Assembly (NCBI GenBank): GCA_019677205.1
Contig: JAAMXY010001358.1
Span: forward strand, 1-22,970
Reading direction: 5' to 3'
DNA length: 22,970 bases
Source: Pinguiococcus pyrenoidosus
Taxonomy: Eukaryota; Sar; Pinguiophyceae; Pinguiochrysidales; Pinguiochrysidaceae
Shown: positions 8,274-18,260 of the stretch, one piece after another
How the letters are laid out: every line of letters starts with the position of its first letter
How positions within the stretch are numbered: the first letter of the stretch is position 1
Notes under the pieces: model-generated
Seen by the model: the letters and a program-made list of their open reading frames with translations, nothing else
Told to the model about the DNA's origin: nothing
The model's database searches: none
Program-made: the position numbers and the translations under genes

Positions 8274-10297
8274 ATGGCTGCCAAGTGGCGCATTTCCCTG
8301 CTGCTGCTCCTGGCGCCGGCCTCGGCCCTCGTGTGGGGCCCCAGACGCGGCATTTCGATGACCGCGCAGCCGTCTTCGTCCGTGGAGAAGCCGTACCCGA
8401 CCAAGGCGTCCGAGGTGGTGAACTACAGCACCGTCAAGAGCGTCCTTGTGCGCCATGTGCTCTGTGCATCCGCAGACCTGGCGGACAACGTGCTGAGATC
8501 CTGCCGCAGCGCCGCCGATGGCCGCGACGCGCTGTCTGAAGTGGCCGCGGCGCTCAGCATGTGCGAGGAGTCCAAGAAGCAGGGCGGCGAGCTGGGCTGG
8601 GTAAGCCCAGAGGACGACTTCCTGGACGATCGCTTCCCAAAGGAGCTCCGCAAGACCGTAAGCCCCACTTCTCACAACAGCACTGCTGCGCCGAGGCGCC
8701 AGGGCGCCAACGCGCTGAAGAGGATCTGCTAATAATTGCTGATGATCTGCTGATGATCTGCTGATGATCTGCGCAGGCCATTCGGAAGAAGCCGGGCGAC
8801 CTGTACGTGGACCGATCCGACTTGGGCTTCCACGTGATCCACATCGACGACGTCTTCCAGACGCTCAGCCCCACGCTCCGCCGCCGCGCAGGCAAGCTTC
8901 ACAACGATGAAGAAGGCTTCGCCATGGAGCGGACGCCCCTCGGGGAGCTGCTCGGCTCGTCGGACAAGCTGACGTACAGCATCGAGACCATGGGCTGCCA
9001 GATGAATGTGGCCGACAGCGAACGGATGGCCGGGCAGCTCGAGGAGATGGGCCTGGAGGTGCAACCCGAGGGCGAAAAGGGCAGCCCCACGGTGGTGGTG
9101 ATCAACACCTGCTCGATCCGGGATCACGCCGAGCAGAAGGTCTACTCGTATCTGGGGCCCCATGCCGTCCGGAAGCGACGGGGCGAGCCCGTCAGCATCG
9201 TCGTTGCCGGCTGCGTGGCGCAGCAGGAGGGCGAACAGCTGCTCCGACGAGTGCCGGAGATCGACGCGGTCATCGGACCCCAGTATGCGAATCGCTTGGG
9301 CGAAGTGCTCCTGCAGGTCGCCGACGGAGACCAGGTGGTGGCAACCGACGCGACGCTCATATCCGAGGATGTCTCCCGGCCGAGGCGCCAATCAGAAGTG
9401 TGTGGATGGGTCAACGTCATCTACGGCTGCAACGAGAGGTGCACGTACTGCGTCGTCCCCACCACGCGCGGGGTGGAGCAGAGTCGCCCCCTTCGGAGTA
9501 TCCTCAACGAGGTGGAGGATCTCGTGAAGCAAGGGTACCGGGAGGTCACCCTCCTCGGCCAGAACATCGACGCCTGGGGCCGCGACATGGAGCCCAAGCG
9601 CCGCTTCCACGAGCTTCTGGATGCGGTGGCCAAGGTCGAGGGCGTCGGCCGGGTACGCTTTCTCACGAGTCATCCACGGTACATGTCGGAGCGAGTGGTG
9701 AACACCGTGGCCCAGCACCCCGACGTCCTGGCACCCTGCTTTCACATTCCTTTCCAGTCGGGGGACGACAAGGTCCTGCGGGAGATGCAGCGGGGGTACA
9801 CCTTCGACAGCTACGTCAAGATCGCCAAGCGGATAAGACGGCTGATTCCGCATGCTGCGATCACGGCGGATGCGATTGTTGGATTCCCCGGAGAGACGGA
9901 AGCGGAGTTTCAGCGGACCCTTGATCTGATGGAGGAGGTGAGATTCGAGCTGTGCAATACGGCCGCGTACTCGCCGCGGCCGAATACGCCGGCGGCGGAG
10001 CGGGCGTATCAAGTGGACGAGGAGACCAAGGCGAGGCGGCTTCAGACGATTAATGAGGTGGCAAACAGGCACGCACTAGAGCGCAGTGAGGCCTACGTCG
10101 GCAAGGTAGAGACGATACTAGTGGAAGGGCCGAACCCGAGAAGGCAGGGACAGGTCTATGGCCGGACCGGCTCCAATCGGGTCGTCTTCTTCGACGGAGA
10201 CATCGGCGAGCTAGCAGGAAAGTTTGTGAGCGTGCGTATCACAGAGGCTCGCACGTACTCTTTGACGGGCGACCGAGCTGGCGAGGATGCGTGGTGA
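8274..10297 (+). CDS. Parvulin-type prolyl isomerase fused to MiaB-type tRNA methylthiotransferase, organelle-targeted
   Basis: Exons 8274-8657 and 8777-10297 (119-base phase-0 GT-AG intron) encode 634 residues. Residues 1-18 form a signal peptide ending PASA, then an Arg/Ser-rich stretch, so plastid targeting is likely. Residues about 58-156 match a parvulin/rotamase domain: VRHVLCAS at the start, GGELGW near 104-109, FHVIHIDDV at the end; the intron splits this domain. From about 193 it is a complete MiaB protein: N-terminal cluster Cys 202, 240 and 274, radical-SAM motif CNERCTYC (Cys 346, 350, 353), and a C-terminal TRAM domain at about 566-625. MiaB converts i6A37 to ms2i6A37 in tRNAs reading UNN codons, using two 4Fe-4S clusters. 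The start at 8274 is the first ATG in frame. It is divergent from the tRNA ligase and ends 54 bases from the convergent lumenal-protein gene. Confidence 0.9.
8737..8769 (+). repeat. Three tandem 11-base units in the 3' end of the MiaB intron
   Basis: TGCTGATGATC occurs three times head to tail, ending seven bases before the AG acceptor at 8776. Each unit contains CTGAT, a fair match to the general branch-site consensus YTNAY. Confidence 0.85.
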
Positions 10298-10351
10298 CGC
10301 AAAGCGACTGCAAGCAAAGCTTCCCGTAGATGTTGTTCCCCCAGACCCTCA

Positions 10352-10791
10352 CTATTCCTGCGCCTTTGGTCTCCCTCGGAGCAGCTGCGCATCCGACGTG
10401 GCACATTTCTGCTTGCACCTGACATACATTCGAAGAGGAGCGTTAGCGACTGCAGGAGCATCGGTACGAAGTGGCGGAAGGCGTACTCTGGATAGCATTC
10501 CGCCCGCGAAGAGGTGGACGGAGGCTTCGTGCACTCGAACAAGCACTTGGAGAGGCAGGCCTGGAAGCCCTTGTCCTCCTTGGTCCCCTTCTTGCTCTCA
10601 TCCTTGGCCATCACCGCCTGCGGACCCACGAGCAGCACGGAGGCCAGCACGGCGCCGCTCCTCTGCAGCACTTGCCGTCTGTCGCCCACGGACGCTGGCG
10701 AGGTCCTCGGCAACGAGAACGACAAGGCTCCCCGAAGGGACTGGCAGGCCAGAAGCACGAGTACAAGGAGGCTGTGAACCCTCAGCATCAT
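10352..10791 (-). CDS. Thylakoid-lumen small protein with twin CX3CX3C motif
   Basis: Exons 10791-10487 and 10418-10352 (68-base intron, phase 2) encode 123 residues. Residues 1-21 form a signal peptide. A transit-like segment follows, then a twin-arginine signal (RR at 38-39, hydrophobic core to about 57, cleavage near VMA at 60-62), predicting Tat import into the thylakoid lumen. The mature part of about 61 residues holds two matching motifs, CLSKCLFEC (Cys 79, 83, 87) and CYPECKQKC (Cys 99, 103, 107), spaced like a helical hairpin closed by disulfides or binding a metal. From memory it resembles a small conserved algal/plant chloroplast family of unknown function ending in a basic tail; I cannot confirm this. 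Without splicing, the frame runs on as an unrelated hydrophobic stretch and loses the second motif. A second ATG directly follows the first. Confidence 0.82.
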
Positions 10792-11293
10792 CTTCAGGCT
10801 TCGTTACGCTAGGAAGAGCAGCTCTGCGTATGGAAGAGGCGTTCGGGGGGCCTTGTTGACGCGAAGATCGCCACTGCAGCGCTGCATGCGTGAGCGCCCT
10901 TGTGACAGACTGAAGAAGTGGACTTTGCTGCTGAGTACCCTACGGATAGAGTATCGTTTTCGATACTAAAGTACCCAAGGACATCGCCCGTACTTCCCTT
11001 GCTTCGGGCTTCGGGCTTCGGACAGCTTCGTTCGAGATGGAGTCGAGTGCGAAGACACGGACGGCGGAGCAGCTGAGCGGCGGCTGGGAAAAGGCCTTCA
11101 CGAGGGCTTCAGCTTCTGCTATACCTGTCTCTTCTGTTTGATTTTTCGCTCCTTGGATTGGGTTGAGAGGTGCCGGGGATGAACTGGGAGTGGCTTGAGA
11201 ACGAAACGCGGGGGCAAAAGAACGGCCCTTCTTCAATCTCCGCAATTGCTACCGTGTCTTCGATGAGCAGCGGCACTTACAGCACATCCCTGG
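10792..11293. other. Intergenic region upstream of the lumenal-protein gene and downstream of paralog A
   Basis: Promoter of the minus-strand gene at 10352-10791 and 3' region of paralog A. A minus-strand frame at 10940-11245 is open but has only a TTG at its start and low-complexity composition, so I do not call it. Nothing else was recognised. Confidence 0.55.
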
Positions 11294-12871
11294 TTATGCG
11301 ACCGTGACATCAGTTAAGGGCATTGAAGACTTAGCGACGGACGTGGAGGGCATCGGAAGCGTGGTCGACGCCTTTGGCGATTCCACGATCGTCACCTGCA
11401 CCCTACTGGGCAGGATCCTGCTGTTCTGGATCCTGCTGTCCTGCATCCTGCTGCCTTGCTGACTGTCCCGCTGGCGGAGCCTTGTTCTCTTGACGGAGGT
11501 AATCCAGCTGCCATGTGCATGCACCTTCGTCGCCTGCTTGATGGACGTCACGGCAACCAGCCCCACGAGCACAGCGAGCTGCAGAATCGAGAAACAGGTC
11601 AACAGCCCACTTGAGCCCACATTGGCGATTCAGGTTCTACAACCCCACAGGAGGACGCTTACCAACGTGACGTTGCTCAAGCGGAGAAGCTGCGTCCTCG
11701 GGGGCTCCTCGTACCACCAGCATCTTGAGAACTGCTCCTGCATCGTGCCCACCGAGTTCACCAAGGCCACGGCCAGCACGACCCAAAAGCAGACGACGAA
11801 CTTGCGCATCCTCGTCGCGAAGGTCTTGCTGCCGGTCTCGAGGGAGGTCTTCGCCGCATCAGCCGCGCCGTGAGGCGTCCCTCGTTGAGTCCCTTGTGCT
11901 GGATCCTTCGCGGCAATCGCCGAGTCGAGCTGCGATCGGGGCCGCGCCGCGCTGTGGGCGGGAGATATCCGCGCATGGCGGGACGTCCGGCACCTACGAT
12001 CGTCTTCCCTCTTGCCGTCAACAGCGTTGATGTTGGGGGCGTCGGGCGCTCGTTTGACAAGAAGCTTCTGTGGCGTGGACGACATCAGCACGCTGACGTC
12101 CGAGTCTCGCCGGGTGTTCTGAGAGCTGCGTAAGGACGACGAGATGCGCGCCCGCATTCGCTTCAGCCCCTCACTCGAGAATCTTTTGGTCGCTCTCAGG
12201 TACTCTATCGTCGTGAGCGAGACCACAAACGTCCCGTGAGCGATGATGAGGAACTCTACGACACCCATTGCCGGCGAGTTCAGGACTCCCCGTGGCGCGT
12301 CCTCCGGCACGAGGACCGTCGACGCCAGCATCGACAGGATGATGATGCTGAGGTAGTAGCACGTCAACGGGATCCCGACGCGGACAATCGACGTCGAGGT
12401 CAGCTTCATCTTCTCCTTGAGGATGTTGAACTCGTACCAAAGCCGCAAGGCAAGCAAGACTCCGACTTGGACGGTGACGCGGCGACAGGCGTGCAGAAAC
12501 ACGTCGAGATAGAATGGTATCCGACCGCCGTAGCCATTGGGATCCACGGCGTGGAGCACCATCAGCACACCGTACAGCACTCCACAACAGCGCATCTGGA
12601 CGCTCGTGCTTTGGAGCACGAAGTTGACGAAGTTTAGGCGTCGCTGGCGCTTCTGCTTCTTCATGTTCCACAGGATCCGCACGCGATTCGTGAGGATGAC
12701 CAAGCAGACCACGCAGATGAGCATGTTGTAGGCCATGTAGATCCACCGAGAGGGGCCATGCTCAGCAATGGCGTCCTCAATGAGCTTACGGCAGCGCCCG
12801 TCCCTGTCCAGGGTGTAGGGAACGTCGCATGGATGCTCCTCTCGGTAGTCCCTTGGGCAAGCTGCGGCCAT
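11294..12871 (-). CDS. Seven-transmembrane receptor-like protein, paralog A
   Basis: Exons 12871-11663 and 11578-11294 (84-base phase-0 intron) encode 497 residues. The start is the Met that aligns with the starts of the other three paralogs (MAAACPRDY); the frame is open upstream to an ATG at 13267, but that extension is unlike the paralogs. The N-terminus has Cys 5, 15 and 27 in CPRDYR, CDVPYTLD and GRC, then GPSRWI entering helix 1. Further landmarks are QMRC, DPNGYGGRIPF after helix 2, LRLWYE in helix 3, VPEDAPRGVLN after helix 4, a long Ser/Arg-rich loop, helix 6, Cys384 in CWWYEEPP and helix 7 split by the intron. Basic loops on alternate sides predict N-out, C-in. The cytoplasmic tail holds a five-residue repeat (SRxQD/N). 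Function is unknown. It is closest to paralog B. Confidence 0.78.
11413..11457 (-). repeat. Three 15-base tandem units inside exon 2 of paralog A
   Basis: Units starting at 11413, 11428 and 11443 differ by a few bases. They keep the reading frame and encode a pentapeptide repeat around SRIQN in the C-terminal tail. Confidence 0.85.
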
Positions 12872-13704
12872 GCTCGCCCGCAGAGCTTGCGCGCGATGCG
12901 CCCAACGGCACCGCAGCTGCTTCTGAAGCTCTTCGACCTTGGCAAGCGGGGAAGTTGAGCTTTGCTGCTGTTGAGCAGAAAAATTTCGGGCAGAAAAAGA
13001 GGGCGCAACGGCAGCGGACCACTCCGGACCACTCCGGACCATTCCGGACCAGAGCGGTTTCTCGTTGGAATCCGTGTCTCGCCAATCAGGAGGCTTTGCG
13101 AGTTGACAATGGTGTACGTTGCTTGATGGCATTGGCTCAAAATTTGTGTTGTTGTCCCGTAGGATAGCTTGCCATGACCAAGCTTCGGTCGCACTTTTTC
13201 TTTGCTGCATCTTGGATTTGTTCTTGGAGCGACGGAGCGAGGATCTTGCGTCGCTTCCATTGCGCATGTAGGCTCACCAGGTGCAGCATTGCCTCTGTGA
13301 CAATGTCTCTGTGACGATCCTGGAGGTCTGGCGTTACCGTAAAGCTTGCGCACGTGGCCTAAGAAGCTGGGACCATACCAAACACCTCGTCCAACCGTCC
13401 CGAGAAGGTTTTTTAGGCTCTATGCTACTCGTGCGTTGGTCTGACCGAATGCAGTAGATCGTCGAGAAGACAAAGCACTTCGGCCAGCCACACTGAAGAA
13501 GGAGCTGTCCGGCACTTCAAGATGGCCGACAGCGAGGAAATGCGGGTGGAGGACGGAGGCTACGAGGATCAGGTTTGGTGAGCAAACAGCTTGGGGATCG
13601 AAGACGAGGCTAGATGTGGGAAAAAGCAAAATGGCCATCGTGCTTCAAAGAGACCATCGGGAGCAAGATCAAGGCTATCAGAATCAACTCTTGGTTGACC
13701 GCTT
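12872..13704. promoter_or_regulatory. Upstream region of paralog A and 3' region of paralog B
   Basis: This should contain the paralog A promoter. The paralog A frame is open to an ATG at 13267, so an N-terminal extension of up to 132 residues is possible, but it is low-complexity, includes the decamer repeat at 13016-13045 and has no counterpart in the other paralogs. Nothing else was recognised. Confidence 0.5.
13016..13045. repeat. Decamer tandem repeat, unit GGACCACTCC
   Basis: Two exact copies and one single-base variant (GGACCATTCC), followed by a partial unit (GGACC). It lies upstream of the start chosen for paralog A. Confidence 0.85.
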
Positions 13705-15232
13705 TTAGGATGCTCTTTCCTCTATGGTTGCCACGGAGTTCTGGCGCGTGATCTTGGCGCTTTTGTGGCGGACGCTTGGGCTTCGCGGCAGCTGACTGCT
13801 CAAGCTCCCACGGCCTGCTCGCCTCCCTTTCGACCAAGACTGCTGCTGCGTCATCAAGGCGGGATGCACTTTCTGAAGTTTTTGGACGGGCGTCAGCACG
13901 ACCATCACGACAAGCACCAAAAGCTAGTGGAGTACAGGAAAAGGACGTGGGGAAGGGCAGGGGGAAGCGATCAGTGGCAAACGAAACAGTAGGCTGCTAC
14001 GCTCGTTGCCTTACCAGAACGATGTTGTTCAACCGGTAGAGCTGCGAATCCGGAGGCTTTTCGTAGCACCAGCACTTCGAGAGGCGATCGGCGATAGTTC
14101 TCCCCGAGTTGACCATCGCGAGCACAAGGACGACCCAGAAGCCGATCACGTACCTCCGTAGGTGCTTCGTTCGCTTCGCCTTGTTGGTTCTCGCCGGTGT
14201 GGGCTTCGCTGCGAGGGTCGCCAGCAGGGTGGTGCGTTTGCCGCCTCGGTCGGTGGCTGATGAGCCGGTCTGCGGCCGCGACGGCTTCGCTCGGCCCGGC
14301 GCGCGATCGCTCTGGTGCGCGTCTGCGGGCTGGGTAGGATGCTCGTTCCCGGGGACGCTCCTCTGACTCGGACCGGTCGGGCGATGGTTGTCCCCGGATG
14401 CCTGGGCGACGTGCAAGAGCTTCGCCCGCATCGTGGCTCCAGACGGGAGAGACAGGCCGCTTACGTCGGACTGCTGCTTGAGCATCGGGTTCGGAGTCTG
14501 GGAGGAGAAGCACAGCTGCGGACAACACGGGAACGCCGGAAGGTTGTGGGTGGCCCTCAGATACTCCAACGTCGCGAGGAACACGACGACAATGCCGTGG
14601 CCGATGACGAGGATCTCCACGACCGCCATCGCTGGGGAATTGAGAACGCCGCGCGGCGCGTCCTCGGGGACGAGGACGGTGGCCGCCAGGACGGACATCA
14701 CAAGAATACCGACGTACACCGAAGAGAAGGCCAACCCAAGCGGCACGACTGTCTTCAAAGAGTACCCCGCCTTCTCCTTCATGAGGTTGATCTCGTGCCA
14801 GAGCTTCACCACGTACAGAGATCCGATGGCGACAGCGACTCGGCGGAGCGCGTGCAGGAACACGTCGACTTGGAAGGGAATGCGTCCTCCGTAGCCGTCC
14901 GGGTCAAGGGCGTGCAGGATCATGAGGACGCTGTAGAGCACCAGGCAGCAGCGCATTTGCATGCTGGTGCTGCTGAGCACGAACTGCAGGAGGCTGATGC
15001 GCTGGCGGCGCTTCTGCTTGGCCAGCGCCCACAAGATGCGCAGGCGATTGGCGAGAATGAGGAAGCCAACGACGGAGATGCACAGGTTGTAGGCCATGTA
15101 GATCCATCTGGAAGGGCCGTTCTCGGCAATGGCGTCCTCGATGAGCTTCTCGCAGCGCCCGTCGCTATCCAGCGTGTAGGGGACATCGCAGGGATGCTCC
15201 ACGCGGTAGTCGCGGGGGCACGCTGATGCCAT
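13705..15232 (-). CDS. Seven-transmembrane receptor-like protein, paralog B
   Basis: Exons 15232-14015 and 13923-13705 (91-base phase-0 intron) encode 478 residues. The start, MASACPRDY, aligns with paralog A. N-terminal Cys 5, 15 and 27, GPSRWIYMAYN, QMRC, DPDGYGGRIPF, LWHE in helix 3, VPEDAPRGVLN and Cys387 in CWCYEKPP are all present. The third cytoplasmic loop, about 110 residues, is rich in Ser, Thr, Gln and basic residues and has many possible kinase sites. The tail after helix 7 is basic and Ser-rich (QLPRSPSVRHKSAKI). The upstream in-frame extension to 15574 begins with TTG, has an internal ATG, and does not resemble the extension of paralog A, so it is probably untranslated. The near-identical N-terminus with A points to a late duplication. 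It is head-to-head with paralog C. Confidence 0.78.
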
Positions 15233-16059
15233 GTCTCCGCCCCAGGGCCGACTGGAGCCCCCTTTTCGGGCCAGCCCAGTCCCCTTGAGCGACGAGAAGC
15301 CTCTTTGCCCCGGGAGCCTTCTAACGTTCCTAGAAACTTCAGCAACTTGAGCTCGGAGGTTGTTGTTACACACCGCCGTTTGACGTTTTGCGATGGCGTG
15401 CAATGGAGCGTGTAGAGGGAGCTGCTGCTGGCTTTTCCGCCACTGAAAACTGCGGAAGCCTCGTGCCGTTGGATGCGTCGAGACCATCTCCTGCGCCGAA
15501 CATTGAGGACTGGAAGGCACCTGCTTGAAAATCGATCGACCATTGGCTACTGCTGTCCGCAAACGGCAGAACAATTCGGATCATCCGCTCAATGATTGGA
15601 CGATGGGAGGTACCAGCTTGTCAGCCTTTGATTCCCCGATTGGATAGCTTCTACCTCACGTCTCGATTCTATGGACGCCGAGAGACGCACAAACATGAAT
15701 TCCAACGCCTGTACTAGAATGGCCATACAACAACCCGAGAGTTTTGATGACATATCAACGTTACGCGCCGCAGTTCGAAGGCAACGAGTGGACGGAGTTC
15801 GTGGCAGACCTCGCCGCAGTCTCCGCCATTCCTCGGTTTCTCGAATTCCTTTCTCGAAGTCTTTCTCGAAGTCTTCATTTCTCGCGCTCGTGGCGCCGGA
15901 GCAGGGCAGCTCGGGCTGCCAAGGGCGGCGCGAAGCTGGACGATGCAAGGCCGGACGGCGAGAGACTGGACTGGACCAAGTTGGACTCGCCTGAGCTAGG
16001 CTGGACCGAACAGCTGAAACCTGGACTTGAGCGAAGTGCACTGAACTGCACAAGGCTGG
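15233..16059. promoter_or_regulatory. Head-to-head intergenic region between paralogs B and C
   Basis: These 827 bases separate two divergent paralogs. They contain short direct repeats such as TTCTCGAAGTCTT near 15852-15877 and a run of GGACT/CTGGAC-type words near 15965-16025. No reading frame here is convincing. A long minus-strand frame at 15589-17250 is antisense to paralog C and is treated as a shadow. Confidence 0.5.
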
Positions 16060-17543
16060 ATGGGGGCCGACTGCGACCGAGACTATCGCACAGATCTGCC
16101 CTGCGATGTTCCCTACGTCCTGGACGACGACGGGGAGTGCACCAAGACCATCGAAGAGCAAATGGCCGAGCACGGGCCGTCCAGGTGGATCTACATCGGC
16201 TACTACCTCACCATCACCGCTTGCTCGTGGATGATGATCTCCCGAGATCTCTGGCTGTCGTACAAGCGCAACCACCAAGCCGGGAAGGAGCAGCAGAGCT
16301 TCGGCAGCTTCCTCTCGAAAAGCTCGGACGCGCAAATGCGGGTCGGAGCCATCGTCTTCGCCTCCTTCACGGTGGTCTTCGGCATCGATCCGTGGGGCTA
16401 CGGGGCGAGAATCCCCTATCTGGAGATGCAAGCCTTGCTGGCGCTGCAGCGCATCGCCCTTTTCTTTGCAGCGGTGCTGGCGCTCCGGGTCTGGTGCGAG
16501 ATGAACCTTCTCAAGAAGAGAATCCAGCTTCGTAGGCGAGAAAAGGTGCTTCTGGCGGTCGCGGTGCTCGCGGTCATGCTGCTCTTCTTCCTGATGCCGA
16601 TGCTGGCGGTCTCGGTGCTGATTCCCGAAGACGCGCCCAACGGTGTGGTCAATGCTAAGGTATTCCTGGTGCACGATATCAGCTTCACCGTGGTGCTCGT
16701 CCTCGTCGTGTCGCGCGTGACCTACGAGTCGTACAAGGTCACGAGGACCCTGAAGCATGGCTCCACCGACAAGAGCATTGGCGCCAGTGCCCGAGATGCG
16801 TCGGCAGTAAGGACGCAGCTCATCACCACCGCATCCGCAGCATCCGACGCTGCCCGCAAGGACGATGCGAAGGACGAGCGGCGCTCGCTGGTGCCGTCGA
16901 CGAAGAGGGCCGTCTCCGAGGCCCCAGGCAAGGCGACGCCTCGAAGTGGGGCTCGAGTCCACGCCCGCTCCGGCACCCTTGAGCAAGGTTCCGGCACCCT
17001 TGAGCAAGGTTCCGGCTCCCGAAGCCACAAGCAGCGGGGTCCAACCTCGTCGACAAGAGCGGTTGCAGGTTCTGTCAACACGCGGCGGATAAAGATCTTC
17101 ATCGGGGGCCTGTGGGTGGGCTTGGTCTTCGCCTTCAACGTCGTGGCCATGTCGATCAAGAGCTACGGGCACACCTGCTGGTACTTCCAGGAGCCGCCAG
17201 ACGAGCAGTTCTTCACCGTCCAGAGCGGCGGCATGGTACGTCGGTGGCATTGGGAGCCCAGTTCTAGTCTCCCTCGCTTGCTCTCTTTTGCTAGCTGTCC
17301 CTCACCTTCGCATCGCTTCTGCGTCTGCAGCTCTTTATCCTGCTCTTGATGGTCTGGACGGGGTCCATGAAGCGTAGCAAGAGAGTCGCACCGGAGAAAG
17401 GCGGGAATGTGAAGACCTCCTCCAGGAGAAAGAATCGATCTGGAGCGCAGCCAAGTGACCGCATGAGCCTTGTGGCCTCAGGCAAGGAAGTGAATCGATC
17501 GTCCACTGGCAGAGCAGGGCCCAGCTGCCCGAGTAGCACCTAG
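16060..17543 (+). CDS. Seven-transmembrane receptor-like protein, paralog C
   Basis: Exons 16060-17235 and 17331-17543 (95-base phase-0 intron) encode 462 residues. N-terminal Cys 5, 15 and 27 (CDRDYR, CDVPYVLD, GEC) are kept. Helices lie at about 43-60, 93-109, 125-147, 162-187, 199-222, 344-365 and 383-402. Loops after helices 1, 3 and 5 are basic (SYKRNH, KKRIQLRRREK) and so face the cytoplasm; DPWGYGARIPY, IPEDAPNGVVN and CWYFQEPP (Cys373) face outside. The third cytoplasmic loop, about 120 residues, contains a seven-residue repeat (GTLEQGS). The tail of about 60 residues is basic and Ser-rich. It differs from the others in having MRV instead of MRC at the start of helix 2. Function is unknown; the fold resembles GPCR-like or TOM1/THH1-type proteins. 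Confidence 0.8.
16969..17016 (+). repeat. 21-base tandem repeat in the third cytoplasmic loop of paralog C
   Basis: About 2.3 copies of a 21-base unit (one full unit is 16981-17001) encode GTLEQGS repeats at residues 306-320. The unit is a multiple of three, so the frame is kept. Confidence 0.88.
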
Positions 17544-18260
17544 CTCCTCGCCAGCATTGCATACGTAGTGCGGCTCTGGCCAAATGTGGATCTCACCAAG
17601 GTTCTTTCATCCATCGAAATCCTCGTCAAAGGTCGTTCAGGCCAATTCATGAACTGCTTCACTGCGGAGTGGCCAGGCCATAGAAGGCCAGGCCAACCGG
17701 ACCGAATGGCCGACCTGGACGGCTTTCGTTACTCGGGTTTCCTCCGTCTCGGCAAGGGACAGATCGTAGCAAAAAGAAGCGCTGCTCGGCCGGGGATTGG
17801 CTCGACCTCCTGAGACTTCACCAATCACGTCCGGAGAAGAGATTCGCATCTCGAGACGGCTGTCCAACCTACAGGAAGCTTCGGAAGCTTCCAACATCGC
17901 ACAGACTGCCAGCCAACGCCCACTAGCAACGACGCGATTGATCGACAGCAACGATCGCTCTGCCGCTGTTGGTCAGGCAGCAAGCCAGCCATCGACGTTT
18001 TGCAGTCGAGCGTTACGTCGCCAGCGTTCAGTTGATGCGCGTTACGTTAGGCCCCGAAGCGCTTGGAAACTCGGGCTGCACCCATACATTGGAAGGCGGC
18101 CTTGCGGCGTTGAGACGTTTCTTCAAGGCGCTGAAGCTGCGGCGAGAAGTCGCTGCGGCGACGGGCACGGCCGCACGAAGATGCTATAGCGCGCGGAGGG
18201 GACTGAGAGGCTTGAGGACCCGGTAGCAGGTGGCGCGGTCGTCGGAGAGAGTCCGTCACG
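17544..18260. promoter_or_regulatory. Intergenic region between paralogs C and D
   Basis: These 717 bases hold the 3' end of paralog C and the promoter of D. Short repeats of GGCCAGGCCA occur at about 17670-17697. A plus-strand frame at 17797-18189 is open but starts with TTG and shows no family resemblance, so it is not called. Confidence 0.5.

Noticed and set aside
10940-11245. Minus-strand open frame of 101 codons
   Set aside because: It begins with TTG, not ATG, lies between two well-defined genes and has no domain or targeting signal.
13130-13146. Sequence resembling part of a dinoflagellate spliced leader (TTGGCTCAA)
   Set aside because: Only a short core matches, the rest of the leader is absent, and it lies within the upstream frame of paralog A.
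12872-13267. N-terminal extension of paralog A starting at the ATG at 13267
   Set aside because: The extension has no counterpart in paralogs B, C or D, contains a decamer repeat, and the aligned Met at 12871 matches the other starts. It remains possible.
14315-15226. Plus-strand open frame of 303 codons
   Set aside because: It is antisense to paralog B and low-complexity (rich in His, Asp, Arg).
15589-17250. Minus-strand open frame of 553 codons
   Set aside because: It is antisense to paralog C, which shares its sequence signature and intron with three other genes; the minus-strand translation has no recognisable domain.
17797-18189. Plus-strand open frame of 130 codons upstream of paralog D
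   Set aside because: It starts with TTG, is out of frame with paralog D and has no recognisable features.
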